A stretch of 64,000 nucleotides of DNA from Liolophura sinensis (lineage: Eukaryota > Mollusca > Polyplacophora > Chitonida > Chitonidae): positions 62,038,984 to 62,102,983 of the forward strand of contig NC_088300.1 in the NCBI RefSeq assembly GCF_032854445.1. The letters are read 5' to 3'. Positions 10,641 through 22,564 of the stretch are shown here, piece after piece. The position numbers and the translations under genes are program-made. The first letter of the stretch is position 1, and every line of letters begins with the position of its first letter. The notes under the pieces are model-generated. The model did no database searches. It saw nothing but the letters and a program-made list of their open reading frames with translations, and was not told the origin of the DNA.

Positions 10641-11729
10641 AACGGTATTTTGTGAAGTGAGAATTTTCTCACTTATTAACATAACATCTTATTACATAAA
10701 ATGATCTATGGGGATTCAAATCATGCAAATAAATCTCCTGTGCTTTTTTTTCTTTTTTTAGATCTTACATTGTAGACTGTGAAAGATACCCTGGGATATG
10801 TATCATTGAATTGTCACCACATGTTTTTTTTCTTCAAAGTTTACACGTTTTTCAGGTTTCGTAAGCCATTGTAAAAACATTAGATTTACTGATCTAAAAC
10901 GTTACTTCGTATTATTATTTACTGCCATTACATTAAACGTCCTTTAGTTTATTTTTAGCCACGGATTTTTTACTTTTAGTTAATTATGAACAGGCGCTTA
11001 ACCAAATCCCTGGGGTTTAAGTCGCCGACTTTAATTTTCGGCCGAATCACGCCTCTGGGAGAATTGCACCAGTGAGCCCTACATGTACATTTTCAATAGA
11101 GTTCCCTAGCTCAGGAATATGCAAGTATTTGATGTAGTAATATTCTTGATTATCAACTCACAACGTCATGTGTAGGCTACCTTTCTTTTTTTTTTTTAGC
11201 CCAACATTGCTAGTTACATAAAGTCAACTGACTGTTTGCGCAATCAACTGAGCTAATGCATTAATAGGAGGCTCTATCAAATTTTCGTGGAAATGTGCGG
11301 TCCTACTGATCGTGGGTACAGATGACAATTGTTACGAGCGTCTGTCCTTATGTTAAACATGTGTTACACCCAGACAAAGCCGACATATAATACAGTGGGG
11401 ACGTGCGTTTGGCTGAGCGGAAAACAGATAAAACCAAATAACCTGTATTTCTTGACGTAACATTCGTTACTGTATTATACACATACATTATTTGTCAGAT
11501 CTGGAATTGGGTGTGTGTCTGTTGGCAATTAATAAATAACTAAATGAAGGCCAGAGCGCACATCAGACACGATGGCTAAGGTCAGACAGCTTGCTATATG
11601 TAATGCAATAACATGAGCGCCTTACCCTACCAGAAAACAATTGTTAAGGCCAGGCAGACATCATCTAATTGATGTTAAACCCAGGTATTTTGCGGACGTG
11701 TAAACCATGATGTAATACTGGTGTTAACG
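10641..11729. other. No gene recognised
   Basis: AT-rich with T-runs near 10745-10760 and 11190. Nothing coding is supported. Confidence 0.5.
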
Positions 11730-12140
11730 AAAGAAGTTAATACCTGAGCTCGCGTACAAGACACTGAGCACGAGCCTGTGCCCTCGAGAGTAACATGGGT
11801 TAAGACCTGAACTCGAGTACAAGACACGGAGCACGAGCGTGTGTCCTTGTGAGAAACATGGGTTAAGACCTGAACTCGAGTACAAGACACTGAGCACGAG
11901 CGTGTGTCCTTGTGAGAAACACGAAGATCTGTCTGTGTGAGAAATATGACCGTGTAATAGTGTGAGAAATAGTTTGTCCTTATGAGATAAACACGAGTGC
12001 GTGTCTTCGTGATAAACACGAGCGTCAGTCTTTCTGAGAATATGTTCTTGTAAAAAAAAAAGGGATCTGCTCATGTGAAATACACAAGCGTCTGTCCTTG
12101 ACAGAAACATGAACCTCTGCCTTTGTAAGAATCACGGGCT
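11730..12140. repeat. 63-base minisatellite decaying to ~32-base units
   Basis: Copies of gttaagacctgaactcgagt, then acaagacac(t/g)gagcacgag and cgtgtgtccttgtgagaaac, start at 11799 and 11862 (period 63). To the right it fades into shorter gtgagaaa(c/t)acgag-type units. The minus-strand frames of 114-128 codons here simply read through the repeat. Confidence 0.83.
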
Positions 12141-12920
12141 CAGACCAGAAAGGGACCATAAAACTGAAACTGCACAGACATCAGCATCAGTCAAAGCGGA
12201 AAGTCGGATTAATATCAGGTGTCACAGACGGGGGTAATTGATCAGTTATCAATTATGCATTGGTGTAGTTATTGTATCATCTTGTTATCGATTTATTTAT
12301 TTATTTATGTATGGATCATGCCATTATATATATCCATCAAGAACATGCAATTGGTTGAAGCTAAACAATAAGCTATAGGGAGTCGAGCTACATGGATATG
12401 ACTATATCTAAAGCTAATTTTACCCAATCTCATTGGCCATTTGTACGTTCTTGTATCGCGTCGACCATGGGCATGCTGTTGTTGCAGGTTGATAATTTGT
12501 ATTATCTAATGCACATTATCAACGTGGGATAATACCTGCTGTGTACAAGGCAGTCAAGGTTCTTACTGTATAGCAAAATGAAATAGAGCAGTTATATTGT
12601 GAAGGTCAGCAGAGGTGGGGAACCTTGCAGGATTGTCTGTACGAACATGGGATAGAACCAACATCGTCTCAGGACAACCAGTCTTTATCACGATCCACAA
12701 GTTATCCGCTACATGTTTCTGACGTATACTAACTGGATCGGTTATTCATTTGAAAATGATATAGATTTACGTCCTACTTTCTTTCTAAATTTGACCATTA
12801 ATAACGGTATTTTACAATGACAACAAAACCGTTTGTAGTTTCCGTTCCTCAAAAATCCAAAATTTGAAGATCGATCAAAAGTTAGGAAAATTATGGCAGC
12901 CGAAGCCGGTCACATATTTC
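12141..12920. other. No gene recognised
   Basis: Unique sequence with a short (ttta)n run near 12290-12312, possibly a SINE-tail relic. Confidence 0.5.
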
Positions 12921-13465
12921 AGTTTTGCAACTTTTGTTTTTCTCATTTTGTTCTGGTTATGTTTTTATTTCGCTTAATTGTTCAAACCCACTATTAATGT
13001 CAATAAACAGTTACTGTGTCATCCAGATTATATATGATAAGAACGAATTCTGGTGCCGAATTATAGTTCCCATTCCAACAACAGGTAGTTGTTATAAACT
13101 CGCCGCTAACATATTGGGTATTCTTCCTTTTCGAAATGAAGCTGTTGATAAGTAGGTAACATTATCAAACATCTTTGGCATGACCTTACTCTGTACGGAA
13201 CCGGACTGTTAAACATAACTGTGTTATACAACGACAATATTTGAACACCGGAATCTGAATATTCCAGCCTATGCATGCAGGACCATTAGACTGCGTCGCT
13301 ACAATATATCTGGAATACCGCCAAGGTGTCCTTAAACCGTAATCTCATTCATACAGACAGTGGTCGCTCACTCATCATAGGTTATTTAGTGTGACATTCA
13401 ACTGCCTTGTGCAAATACGGTTATATTACCACATCAGGATCTTTCTCAAGAGCTTAGTTGCTCAA

Positions 13466-14040
13466 CCAGCGTTGTGTACCGAGCCAGCAGAGCTTCAATC
13501 TGATCCGCCGCTGGTGGAATTGACGTCAGCTCCGGCCTTACCTCGTATATGGATGAAGAAAAACAGGATTACACCTTACAAAACACGAGCCTAGGCCGTT
13601 TAACATGACTGGATAAGCTAACCGCCTTCCTCTAGAGACATGTTATCACCTGAAGGCAACCAGCGACCCCGAGGTCAGTTACATCGATTCCATCCGGAAA
13701 CGGAGAAATATCACATGGCAGAGAAAGAATGAGCTTGCACAGAGAGTTTTAATTAGGCTCGCAAGGCTTTCAATTAATGCAATTTATGAACGAGAGAGCT
13801 TCCTGTTTGAACTGGTTGTCAGCCAGCTTTCATCCTCTAAGGAGGTTCTCAGTGTAAACTACAAGGCAATTAGAGATCTGTCCTTGACTTGTTCATGTCT
13901 GTACAGGTAACAGTGAGCAATGAGACGGAAGAGCTTGATAGGCCAAGGGTTCAGGAACCCGACCAGACCATCCTTGTGTAGTTCCTCTCTATTGGGCTAT
14001 CCGGTTTTACACCGACATTATATAGCCTCAGGTTAAATCC
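13466..14040. repeat. 575-base conserved block, copy 1
   Basis: Pairs with 19561-20135 at exactly equal length, with no indels and only about 18-20 substitutions by eye, although the rest of the unit is clearly more diverged. It has stops in all frames and no exon structure, so it does not look coding. It contains several homeodomain-type ATTA cores (ttttaattagg, caattaatgcaatttatga, gcaattagag), which could mark a regulatory element. The middle unit lacks this block. Confidence 0.85.
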
Positions 14041-14439
14041 TTTACCTTGAAAATGGCCAGGGAGACGTCTTTGGACAGCTTATAATGTATCGATCCGGTT
14101 AGGACTGGTTCGAATTAGATCAGTTTGAACATCACTTCAATTAAGCTCAGTTGGAGGAGAATTAATTGAAATACCACGATGTGGTTAATTAAAAATGCAT
14201 GGAATATTGCTGCGGAAGGTAATGGTGAAACATTGCTCCGCCATTAAAACGAGATGTTTTAACTTATTATAAATTTTAAACAAATACGCTTTTTGTTATG
14301 GTTTTGTCTAACTGCAGAGTATCACTGATACAAGCTAGTCGACCTTACTACTTCAATAAGAATATCACTATGGTTTAATGATAAACATGATGGTAAATTT
14401 ACTGGTTTCTGTTTGTCTTCATGATTTACGTATTGAATC

Positions 14440-14935
14440 GTCTAGATTCTTTTGCGACATACACATGACTGTTTCCTCTTCCCTTGATTGTTTGTGACAT
14501 ACACATGGGTGTTTTCCTCTTCTCTTGATTGTTTGTGACATACACACGACTGTCTCCTTTTCACCTGAGTGTTTGTGACATACACACAACTGTTTCCTTT
14601 TCTCTTGATTGTTTGTGACATACACATGACTATTTCCTCTTCTGTTGATTGTTTGTGACATACACACGACAGTTTCCTTTTCCCTTCATTGTTTGTGACA
14701 TACACACAACTGTTTCCTCTTCCCTTGATTGTTTGTGACATACACATGGCTGTTTCCTCTCCTCTTGAGTGTTTGTGACATACACACGACTGTTTCGTCT
14801 CGTCTTGCTGGTTTATGAAATACACACGGCTGTTTCCTCTCGTGTTTATGGTTTGTGTCATATACGCGATTGTTTCCTTAGGTCTTGAAGTTTGCGACAT
14901 GCAGACGACTGTTTCATGTCGGCGTGATGAGTCCT
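14440..14935. repeat. 40-base satellite, subarray 1
   Basis: About 12 diverged copies of a unit approximated by gattgtttgtgacatacaca plus cgactgtttcctcttctctt. The minus-strand 180-codon and 82-codon frames are artefacts: a 40-base period reads every frame once per 120 bases. Degenerate edges suggest it is older than the next subarray. Confidence 0.9.
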
Positions 14936-15079
14936 GGGATAAATATGTCAACTTGTGATGGTGGATGACATGATGGATACACATTACATTTTCTGCTTTT
15001 CTTAATTCTCTATGGGATGAACAAGCCCATTTTTATGGACTGAACATGGCTGAACATTGCGCGGCTACATTGATACATT

Positions 15080-15740
15080 ACCTACGACCGTTCCCTCTCG
15101 TCTCGACAGTTTATGACATACATTTGACGGTTTCCTCTCGTCTTGACAGTTTGTGACATACATATGACAGTTTCCTCTCGTCTCGACAGTTTGTGGCATA
15201 CATATGACGATTTCCTCTCGTCTCGACAGTTTGTGACATACATACGACGGTTTCCTCTCATCTCGACAGTTTGTGACATACATATGACAGTTTCCTCTCG
15301 TCTCGACAGTTTGTGGCATACATATGACGATTTCCTCTCGTCTCGACAGTTTGTGACATACATACGACGGTTTCCTCTCATCTCGACAGTTTGTGACATA
15401 CATATGACAGTTTCCTCTCGTCTCGACAGTTTGTGGCATACATATGACGATTTCCTCTCGTCTCGACAGTTTGTGACATACATACGACGGTTTCCTCTCA
15501 TCTCGACAGTTTGTGACATACATGTGACAGTTTCCTCTCGTCTCGACAGTTTGTGACATACATATGACGGTTTCCTCTCATCTCGACAGTTTGTGACATA
15601 CATACGACAGTTTCCTCTCGTCTCGACAGTCTGTGACATACATATGACGGTTTCCTCTCGTCTCGACAGTCTGTGACATACATATGATGGTTTCCTCTCG
15701 TCTCAACAGTTTGTGACATACACACGACTGATTTATCTAT
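15080..15740. repeat. 40-base satellite with 120-base higher-order repeat
   Basis: Unit tttgtgacatacatatgaca plus gtttcctctcgtctcgacag, about 16 copies. Between about 15150 and 15520 three variant monomers alternate in fixed order, giving a 120-base higher-order unit repeated just over three times without a mismatch. Outside this core the monomers differ. All long frames on both strands here are repeat artefacts. Confidence 0.95.
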
Positions 15741-16982
15741 ACTGTTGATAGTTTATGAAAAACACAACTGTTTCCTCTTGTCGTGATGAATTTTGTGATG
15801 AACATGACGTTTTCTGATCGTCTTGTCGACATGTTGGATGAACAGTAGGCTCTCTTCTTTTCATAATTATTTGTTGGCTGAACAAATCTATTTTCATGGG
15901 CTGAACATGACACGGCTAGATTAATACAACTCCAAACATGTAGTGGAGAGGATAGCCTAAATAACAGATGGTTCAGCTGGTATTCGATGCTTTTGCTAAA
16001 GGGATGGCAGACCGTTAAATTCTATATGCCTTGTTGTAGAGGGATTTCAAACTATCAACAAACAATATTTGACATTTGGCATTACACGTCTTCCGATGCG
16101 ATCGAGATGAAGAAAATATCCAGTCCGAATGTTAACTTCATAAACATACCAAGACGTTATTGACTGTATACTTACATGTCGATTTTGTCTAATGCTATTG
16201 GAATTATAACAATGGAGAACACCACAGCGGATCTGTACAGGGCTTTTTTGGAGCTGACGGGTTAGCTTCTCACTAATTATGCTGGTTGTGTAAGCAAGGC
16301 CAAAGTAAATTTAAACGGTTATACAAGTATCGTCAGTGTTCATTGAGAGAGTGTTCCAATTAGCTTCATTGTTATTAACAAACAAGAATACATAGTAATG
16401 ATATATGCTCTTCCGGGCTTAATTCAACACAACCTAAAAGCTGGTGTAGGGAAGAAGAATGTAGGAAGAAGTTAGAAAACTTATGGTACTATAGCAACTG
16501 CCATGCTGTGCAAAAATATACCAAAGTTGCTCAATACTAATCTATATAGTAACCATTCAAACAATTGTTAGTTGTTGGTTGGAATTGGGTATTATTCCTG
16601 CTATAAAATGACACATTTACAAACATATTTGGTGTGACCCTGCTCTGTAGGAAACGCAAGTGTTACACGTAGGAGTGAATTGAAGTGCCAGAGTGGAACA
16701 TGCGTTCCAATCTATTGCTGGTCAAAAAGAAATATTCGGATTCGACAGGTAAGGAGAGTCGAATTAAGTGATAATATGTGATGGATGAAATTTGCCGCAG
16801 GAATCGGAGTCAGCTGATTGTCTTGTACTGGCCATCACCGTGATACGGCTGAACTACTGCCAGTCTGTCCTTAAAACGTTATCCTCCAGTCATACCGACA
16901 TTAGTCGCTTAGCCCTCATGACTTATTTACTGTGTCACTCGACAAATAACCTCGTCAAAGTCCGATTATAGGTCTATAGCAC
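15741..16982. other. Array I unit body, no gene
   Basis: Low-copy part of unit 1, recurring at about 18300-19540 and 24660-25200. It includes the uninterrupted counterpart (near 16230-16260) of the site where unit 2 has a SINE. Confidence 0.6.
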
Positions 16983-16989
16983 ACCAGGA

Positions 16990-17156
16990 CCCGGTTTCAC
17001 GAAACTTCCTAAGTCCAGTAAATTGCTTAAGTCGAAGTTTTTTTTGCTTATGTCGAGGAAGGAGTGTCTCTCGACAAAACATAAGTGAAACGCTTCCTAA
17101 GTATAGTATTATGTCGCTTAAGCAAAAATAACTTAAGAAGTTTCGAGAAACCAGAG
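16990..17156. mobile_element. Palindromic MITE
   Basis: The two ends are inverted repeats: ggtttcacgaaacttcctaa on the left matches the reverse complement of the right end, ggtttctcgaaacttcttaa. Internally the element continues to fold (gcttatgtcgagg against cctcgacataagc-type segments). A short repeat ccagga flanks it (16984-16989, 17157-17162). The corresponding sites in the other two units, near 13430 and 19530, are uninterrupted, so this is a unit-2-specific insertion. Similar cttaagtcg-rich palindromes are known from many invertebrate genomes; superfamily not determined. Confidence 0.82.
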
Positions 17157-17304
17157 CCAGGATTTTTCTCAAGAGCTTAGTTGATAAATATACTGGTTTC
17201 TGATGGTCTTCATGATTTTCATATTGCAACGCCTTGATCGTGTGTGACATACACACGACAGTTTCCTGCTTTAAACATACTTTATTTGGATCATGGAACA
17301 AAAG

Positions 17305-17463
17305 TATTTATTTATTTGATTGGTCTTTTACGCCGTATTTAAGAATATTTCATTTATACGACGGTGGCCAGCATTGTGGTGAGAGGAAACCGGACAGAGC
17401 CCAGGGGAAACCCACGACCATCCGCAGGTTGCTGACAGACCTTTCCACTTATGGCCAGAGAGC
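17305..17463 (-). mobile_element. SINE-A, 5'-truncated, with target duplication
   Basis: Perfect 10-base repeats ggaacaaaag at 17295-17304 and 17464-17473 flank the (ttta)n tail, the body and a truncated end at ttatggccagagag. It lies inside array I unit 2. Confidence 0.9.
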
Positions 17464-17814
17464 GGAACAAAAGAAAGCACAATAGTTATAGTATTGATTC
17501 GTTTACATATGTAGAAGCGACTGGTTTACAATAACATAAACTAAAAATAATGGGAAGAACAACATACATTGAACTGACTTAACAGTGGGGGAATCATAGT
17601 GTGTCGGCGATCACATAATTTACATTAAAATGATAAAGTGCAAACATTTACAATGGGCTGATAAGTCTTTTCAGATGAAAGAGATAAGATGACAAAATTC
17701 ATCATATCCACACACTTTTACTGTATCCATCGTCAGTGCCCTGTGATCTATAAACAGTGGACGGTGCATCCAAAAGTGATCAGCTGACTCACTGTAATTA
17801 CCACATTTATGATG
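17464..17814. other. Array I unit 2 spacer, no gene
   Basis: About 350 bases between the SINE and the satellite; no coding features. I see no counterpart in unit 1. Confidence 0.5.
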
Positions 17815-18290
17815 TTTGGCATACACACGATTGTTTCGTCTCATCTTGATGGTTTGTGACATACACACGATTGTTTCGTCTCATCTTGATGGTTTGTGAC
17901 ATGCACACGATTGTTTCGTCTCATCTTGATGGTTTGTGACATGCACACGATTGTTTCGTCTCATCTTGATGGTTTGTGACATACACACGATTGTTTCGTC
18001 TCATCTTGATGGTTTGTGACATACACACGACGGTTTTGTGTACCGTTAATAGTTTGTGATTCACACATGTCTTTTTCTTTCGTCTTGACAGTTTGTGACA
18101 TACACATGACTGTTTTCTCTCGCCTCGACAGTTTGTGACATGCACAAGGCTGATTTGTTTATACCGTTGATAGATTATGACATTCACAACTGTTTCCACT
18201 TATTGATGATTTGAGACACACACCCCGCTATTTTGTCTAGTGCTGATGAGTTGTGACATACACACGACTATTTCCTATCACGGTGATGCA
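17815..18290. repeat. 40-base satellite, subarray 3
   Basis: Five nearly identical copies of gatggtttgtgacatacaca plus cgattgtttcgtctcatctt (17828-18025), then older divergent copies to about 18290. The homogeneous block at one edge suggests recent local expansion. Confidence 0.92.
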
Positions 18291-18736
18291 GTTTGAGATG
18301 AATATGACGTTTTCTGATCGTCCTGACGACATGGTAGATGAACATTAGGTTCTCTTTTTTTCTTAATTAATTGTTGGGTTAACAAGTCCGTTTTCATGGA
18401 CTGAACATGGCACGCCTACATTAATATATCTCAAAACATTGTGGAGTAGATGATAGCCTAAATAGCAGAGAGTTCAGCATGTATTCCACGATCTTGCTAA
18501 CGGTGTGGCCTGTCAACAAACAACATCTGATAGTTTGTATTACGCGAATCAATGCGCCTTCCGATGTGATAGTGACGTAGACAATAACCAGTCCAAATGT
18601 CAACCTCAGAAGTATAGCACAACGATATTGATTGGATACTCCCTTGTCGATTTCCTCTGATGCTACTCGTAATAACAAAATGAGCTCAGCAGTCTACTCT
18701 TGGGAACACAATAGCGGACGTGTTCCGGGTGTTTGG

Positions 18737-18887
18737 TTTTTTGATTGATTGATTGGTGTTTTACGCCGTACTCAAGAATATTTCACTCATACGACGGCGG
18801 CCAGCATTATGGTGGGCGGAAACCGGGCAGAGCCCGGGGGAAACCCACGACCATCCGCAGGTTGCTGACAGACCTTCCCACATACGG
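18737..18887 (-). mobile_element. SINE-A, 5'-truncated, unit-specific insertion
   Basis: Flanked by perfect 12-base repeats ccgggtgtttgg at 18725-18736 and 18888-18899. The related sites in unit 1 (cagggcttttttggagctga, near 16235) and unit 3 (tctgtgtttttagagctcaa, near 25075) have no insert, so the SINE arrived after the units separated. Sequence is close to the other SINE-A copies. Confidence 0.93.
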
Positions 18888-19560
18888 CCGGGTGTTTGGA
18901 GCTGAACGGTTAGCTGCTTAATAATCATATTGGTTGCTACCAACACCAAATTAAATTTGAACAATTACACAGATATTGTCAGTGTTCACTGAGAGGCTAT
19001 TCCAGTTGGCTTCATTGTCATTATCAAAGAAGAATACATATTCGTGACAAACTTTGTACTTTGTGAGTTTTAGCGCTCATCCAGAGCAGTAGAACGCAGG
19101 CAAATGTTTGGATAGTTATGGTACTACGGCAAATGCGCTAATACACGATATCTGCCAGTACTGGTCTCCACAACACTTAATAGTAATCATGCCAACAATT
19201 GTTAATTGTTGCTTAGAACTGAGTATTATTCCTGCTGTGAAATGACACGTTTGCAAACATATTTGCCTTGACACTGCTCTGTACGAAACCTATATGTTAA
19301 ACGTAGCAGTGTGTTAAAGTGTAGAGCCAAATTAGGTTGATAATATGTGACGGACAAAGTTTACCGCATTAATCGCAGTCAACTGAGTGTCTTATACAGA
19401 CAGTCACAATGGTATGGCTGAAATACTGCCAGCCTGCCCTTAAAACGTCATCATTCAGTCATACAGACTGTGATCACTCAGCCTCGAGAAACGGTCTCGT
19501 GAAAATCCGATTATAGGTCTATAGCACATCAGCATCTTTCTCAAGAGCTTAGGCGTCCGG

Positions 19561-20135
19561 CCAGCGTTGTGTACCGAGCCAGCAGAGCTTCAGTCTGATC
19601 CGCCGATGGTGGAATTGACGTCAGCTCCGGCCTCACCTCGTATATAGATGAAGAATAACAGGATTACACCTTACAAAACACGAGCCTAGGCCGTTTAACA
19701 TGACTGGATAAGGTAACCGCCTTCCTCTAGAGACATGTTATCACCTGAAGGCAACCGGCGACCCCGAGGTCAGTTACATCGATTCCATCCGGAAACGGAG
19801 AAATATCACATGGCAGAGAAAGAATGAGCTTGCACAGAGAGTTTTAATTAGGCTCACGAGGTTTTCAATTAATGCAATTTATAAACGAGAGAGCTTCCTG
19901 TTTGGACTGGTTGTCAGCCAGCTTTCATCCTCTAAGGAGGCTCTCAGTGTAAACTACAAGGCAATTAGAGATCTGTCCTTGACTTGTTCATGTACGTACA
20001 GGTAACAGTGAACAATGAGACGGAAGAGCTTGATAGGCCAAGGGTTCAGGAACCCGACCAGACCATCCTTGTGTAGTTCCTCTGTATTGGGCTATCCGGC
20101 TTTACACCGACATTGTATAGCCTCAGGTTAAATCC
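19561..20135. repeat. 575-base conserved block, copy 2
   Basis: Partner of 13466-14040. Right after it the two copies diverge sharply, with indels and many substitutions, so the border of high identity is abrupt. This suggests either a later gene-conversion tract or selective constraint on the block. Confidence 0.85.
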
Positions 20136-20307
20136 TTTTCTTTATGCCTGTACCTTGTAAATGACCAGGGAACGTCTTTTACTAGCTTATGATCAATCGA
20201 TCCAGTGAGGGCTGATTCGATATTGAGCAATTTGAACATCACTTCGATTAGGCTATGTTTCTCCCTCAGTCCTGAGAGGGATTACTCGAAACACCCACGA
20301 CGTGGTT

Positions 20308-20812
20308 AATTGAAAATACACGATATAACGGTGAAATGAATCGAAGGTTAATTGAAAATACACGATATAACGGTGAAATGAATCGAAGGTTAATTGAAAA
20401 TACACGATATAACGGTGAAATGAATCGAATGTTAATTGAAAATACACGATATAACGGTGAAATGAATCGAATGTTAATTGAAAATACACGATATAACGGT
20501 GAAATGAATCGAAGGTTAATTGAAAATACACGATATAACGGTGAAATGAATCGAATGTTAATTGAAAATACACGATATAACGGTGAAATGAATCGAATGT
20601 TAATTGAAAATACACGATATAACGGTGAAATGAATCGAAGGTTAATTGAAAATACACGATATAACGGTGAAATGAATCGAAGGTTAATTGAAAATACACG
20701 ATATAACGGTGAAATGAATCGAAGGTTAATTGAAAATACACGATATAACGGTGAAATGAATCGAATGTTAATTGAAAATACACGATATAACGGTGAAATG
20801 AATCGAAGGAGA
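20308..20812. repeat. 42-base minisatellite, 12 copies
   Basis: Unit ggttaattgaaaatacacga plus tataacggtgaaatgaatcgaa, 42 bases (14 codons), so all frames stay open and give spurious frames of 173-246 codons on both strands. The copies are almost identical except for a g/t variant (gaagg or gaatg) that differs between copies without a simple period. Its seed, ccacgatgtggttaattaaa, exists as a single copy at the equivalent place in unit 1 (near 14175). Confidence 0.97.
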
Positions 20813-20992
20813 GGCAATGCTGCCCACTCCAAACGATATCAGCTCCTACATGAATAACAACTTCGGATCTATTTGTTTGGAACGTTTCGATATACATTTT
20901 GAGTAACTGCAGACAAAAACGTTTAATAAGTAGTAAAACATCACTGTAAAAACATTTCTTGCCTAATTCTGCATAAGTCATAAAATTTGCCA

Positions 20993-21282
20993 CTTGAATG
21001 ATCAGTTATTCTGACAGTTGTTTCTGAAAGGAAATTACCACAGTCCGCCCAGATCCTGATCCCGAGATTTACGTGGTTCACCTTTTCTGACACATATTGT
21101 ATGGAGTCAGTGCGAATTTGGCGGTCACATGAATTTCCTGCTATTTATGCATCTACAAGAACACTTAGAATAAAATCCTAGTTCAGGTAAATTGGCAAGA
21201 GGGCGTATTTCACCGGTTAAGTTGGACCACTTATCGGATATTGTTTTGTCGTCTTTGCTGTGGTTTTAATGTCTGTGCTACA
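20993..21282 (+). repeat. Dispersed repeat X joined to an array II module
   Basis: Collinear, in opposite orientation, with about 54541-54880. Shared landmarks are atgatcagttatt, tttctgaaaggaaattacca, gagatttacgtggttcacct, attgtatggagtcag, then the repeat X core (ggtaaattg(a/g)caagagggc, ttgtcgtctttgctgtgg). It shows that a 300-base piece of array II was also placed inside array I, 33 kb away and inverted. Confidence 0.8.
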
Positions 21283-21474
21283 CTTATTATATTCTAACAT
21301 CGTTAAATAAATGAAATCGAGTTGTATTGATTTAGTACAGTCATCTACAAATCTATGTTGTGTTTAAGCTTTGACTTGCTGACATGTTAAACCACCAAAA
21401 CATCACAACTTACAAACTATACGATATTGCCTCATCAATCAAGATTTAGGAGATAAGCATGATGGTTTCTGCAG

Positions 21475-21990
21475 GTCGTGATGGTTTTTTGAGATAAAAC
21501 TTGACTATTTCCACAGGCCTTGATAGTTTATCAGATAAGAAGGACATGCAAACTTTGGTGATGTAGGAGATAAACATGCAGTTTTGTACAGACCTTGGCG
21601 GTGTAAGATATTAAACACGCAGGTTTGCACAGGCCTTTGTGGTGTAAGAGATAAACATGCAGGCTTGTACAGACCATGGTCGTGTAGGAGATAAACATGC
21701 AGGTTTGTACAGACCTTCGTGGTGTAGGAGATAAACACGCAGGTTTGTACCGACCTTGGTCGTGTAGGAGATAAACATGCAGGTTTGTACAGACCTTCGT
21801 GGTGTAGGAGATAAACACGCAGGTTTGTACAGACCTTCGTGGTGTAGGAGATAAACATGCAGGTTTGTACAGACCTTCGTGGTGTAGGAGATAAACACGC
21901 AGGTTTGTACCGACCTTGGTGGTGTAAGAGATAGGCAAGCAGGTTTTACAGGCCTTGGTGGTGTAGGAGATAAACATGCAGGTTTGAACA
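21475..21990. repeat. 40-base satellite, strongly diverged subfamily
   Basis: Ten or so copies of gtgtaggagataaacatgca plus ggtttgtacagaccttcgtg, exactly 40 bases. The left edge (gatggttttttgagataaaa, cttgatagtttatcagata) is intermediate between this unit and the gatggtttgtgacatacaca satellite, so both probably share an ancestor. The minus-strand frames here are artefacts. Confidence 0.88.
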
Positions 21991-22223
21991 GGTTTCCATG
22001 TTTTATTAGATGAGCTCTGGGGCCTGTTGTTCAAAGGTGTATTAAAAGTTAAGGCTGGTAATACATATGAGCTCGAAAGTAGCTGGAAAATAGATTATAC
22101 ATGGAATAGGCTTAAAACCGCCAGAAACATTAATCCAGTTCTGGTATGAGTATTAAATAAATAAACAATACAGCGTTGCTGTCTTGTTATATTGTCCTAA
22201 ACATAGCACAGCGTATACTTTTC

Positions 22224-22558
22224 ATGAACCAAACAATGCGTAGGCATCGAGAAGAGACTTACCGATTGAGGGAGTCTCCTCTGAACACCTTTTGCGATGC
22301 AGAATTACGCACATGCCGTCGGTTTGGTAGAGTCACTCGAGTACGAGACTACATCTCTCGCCCCACGGAGAGAAACGGCGCGCTGGACGCGGAAACATAA
22401 TCTTTATTACCTTAAGATTTTATGCCACTGGTAATTTATGCGAAGATTTCATAGCTGAAAAGTCTGTGCTGAGTCGTGTTGTGCATACTGTTTCCCGTTC
22501 TTTTTGTGCCAAACTTGAGCAGTTTGTAGAGTTTCCCAAGGACCTTACCGCAGCAAAG
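22224..22558 (+). pseudogene. PIF/Harbinger transposase N-terminal remnant (HARBI1-like)
   Basis: Two frames together resemble the N-terminal part of Harbinger transposases, DDE enzymes that cut and paste DNA. Frame 1 (22224-22400) has the basic, Arg-rich start, RESPLNTF, an RRFGR segment and PTERNGAL before a stop. A frameshift then leads to LRFYATG at 22412-22432, a hallmark of the family, followed by SVLSRVVHTVSRSF (a helix-turn-helix-like stretch) and FVEFPKDL, then another stop at 22564. The catalytic DDE region is not recognisable downstream. The opposite-strand Myb-like remnant at 23320-23627 is the usual partner gene of this superfamily. No terminal inverted repeats were identified. 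Not functional. Confidence 0.8.
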
Positions 22559-22564
22559 GATGGA

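Noticed and set aside
14442-15725. Long frames (up to 185 codons) on both strands
   Set aside because: Produced by the 40-base satellite; three monomers make 40 codons, so stops are avoided in a repeating pattern.
20253-20993. 246-codon minus-strand frame and its shadows
   Set aside because: Read-through of the 42-base minisatellite, whose period is a multiple of three.
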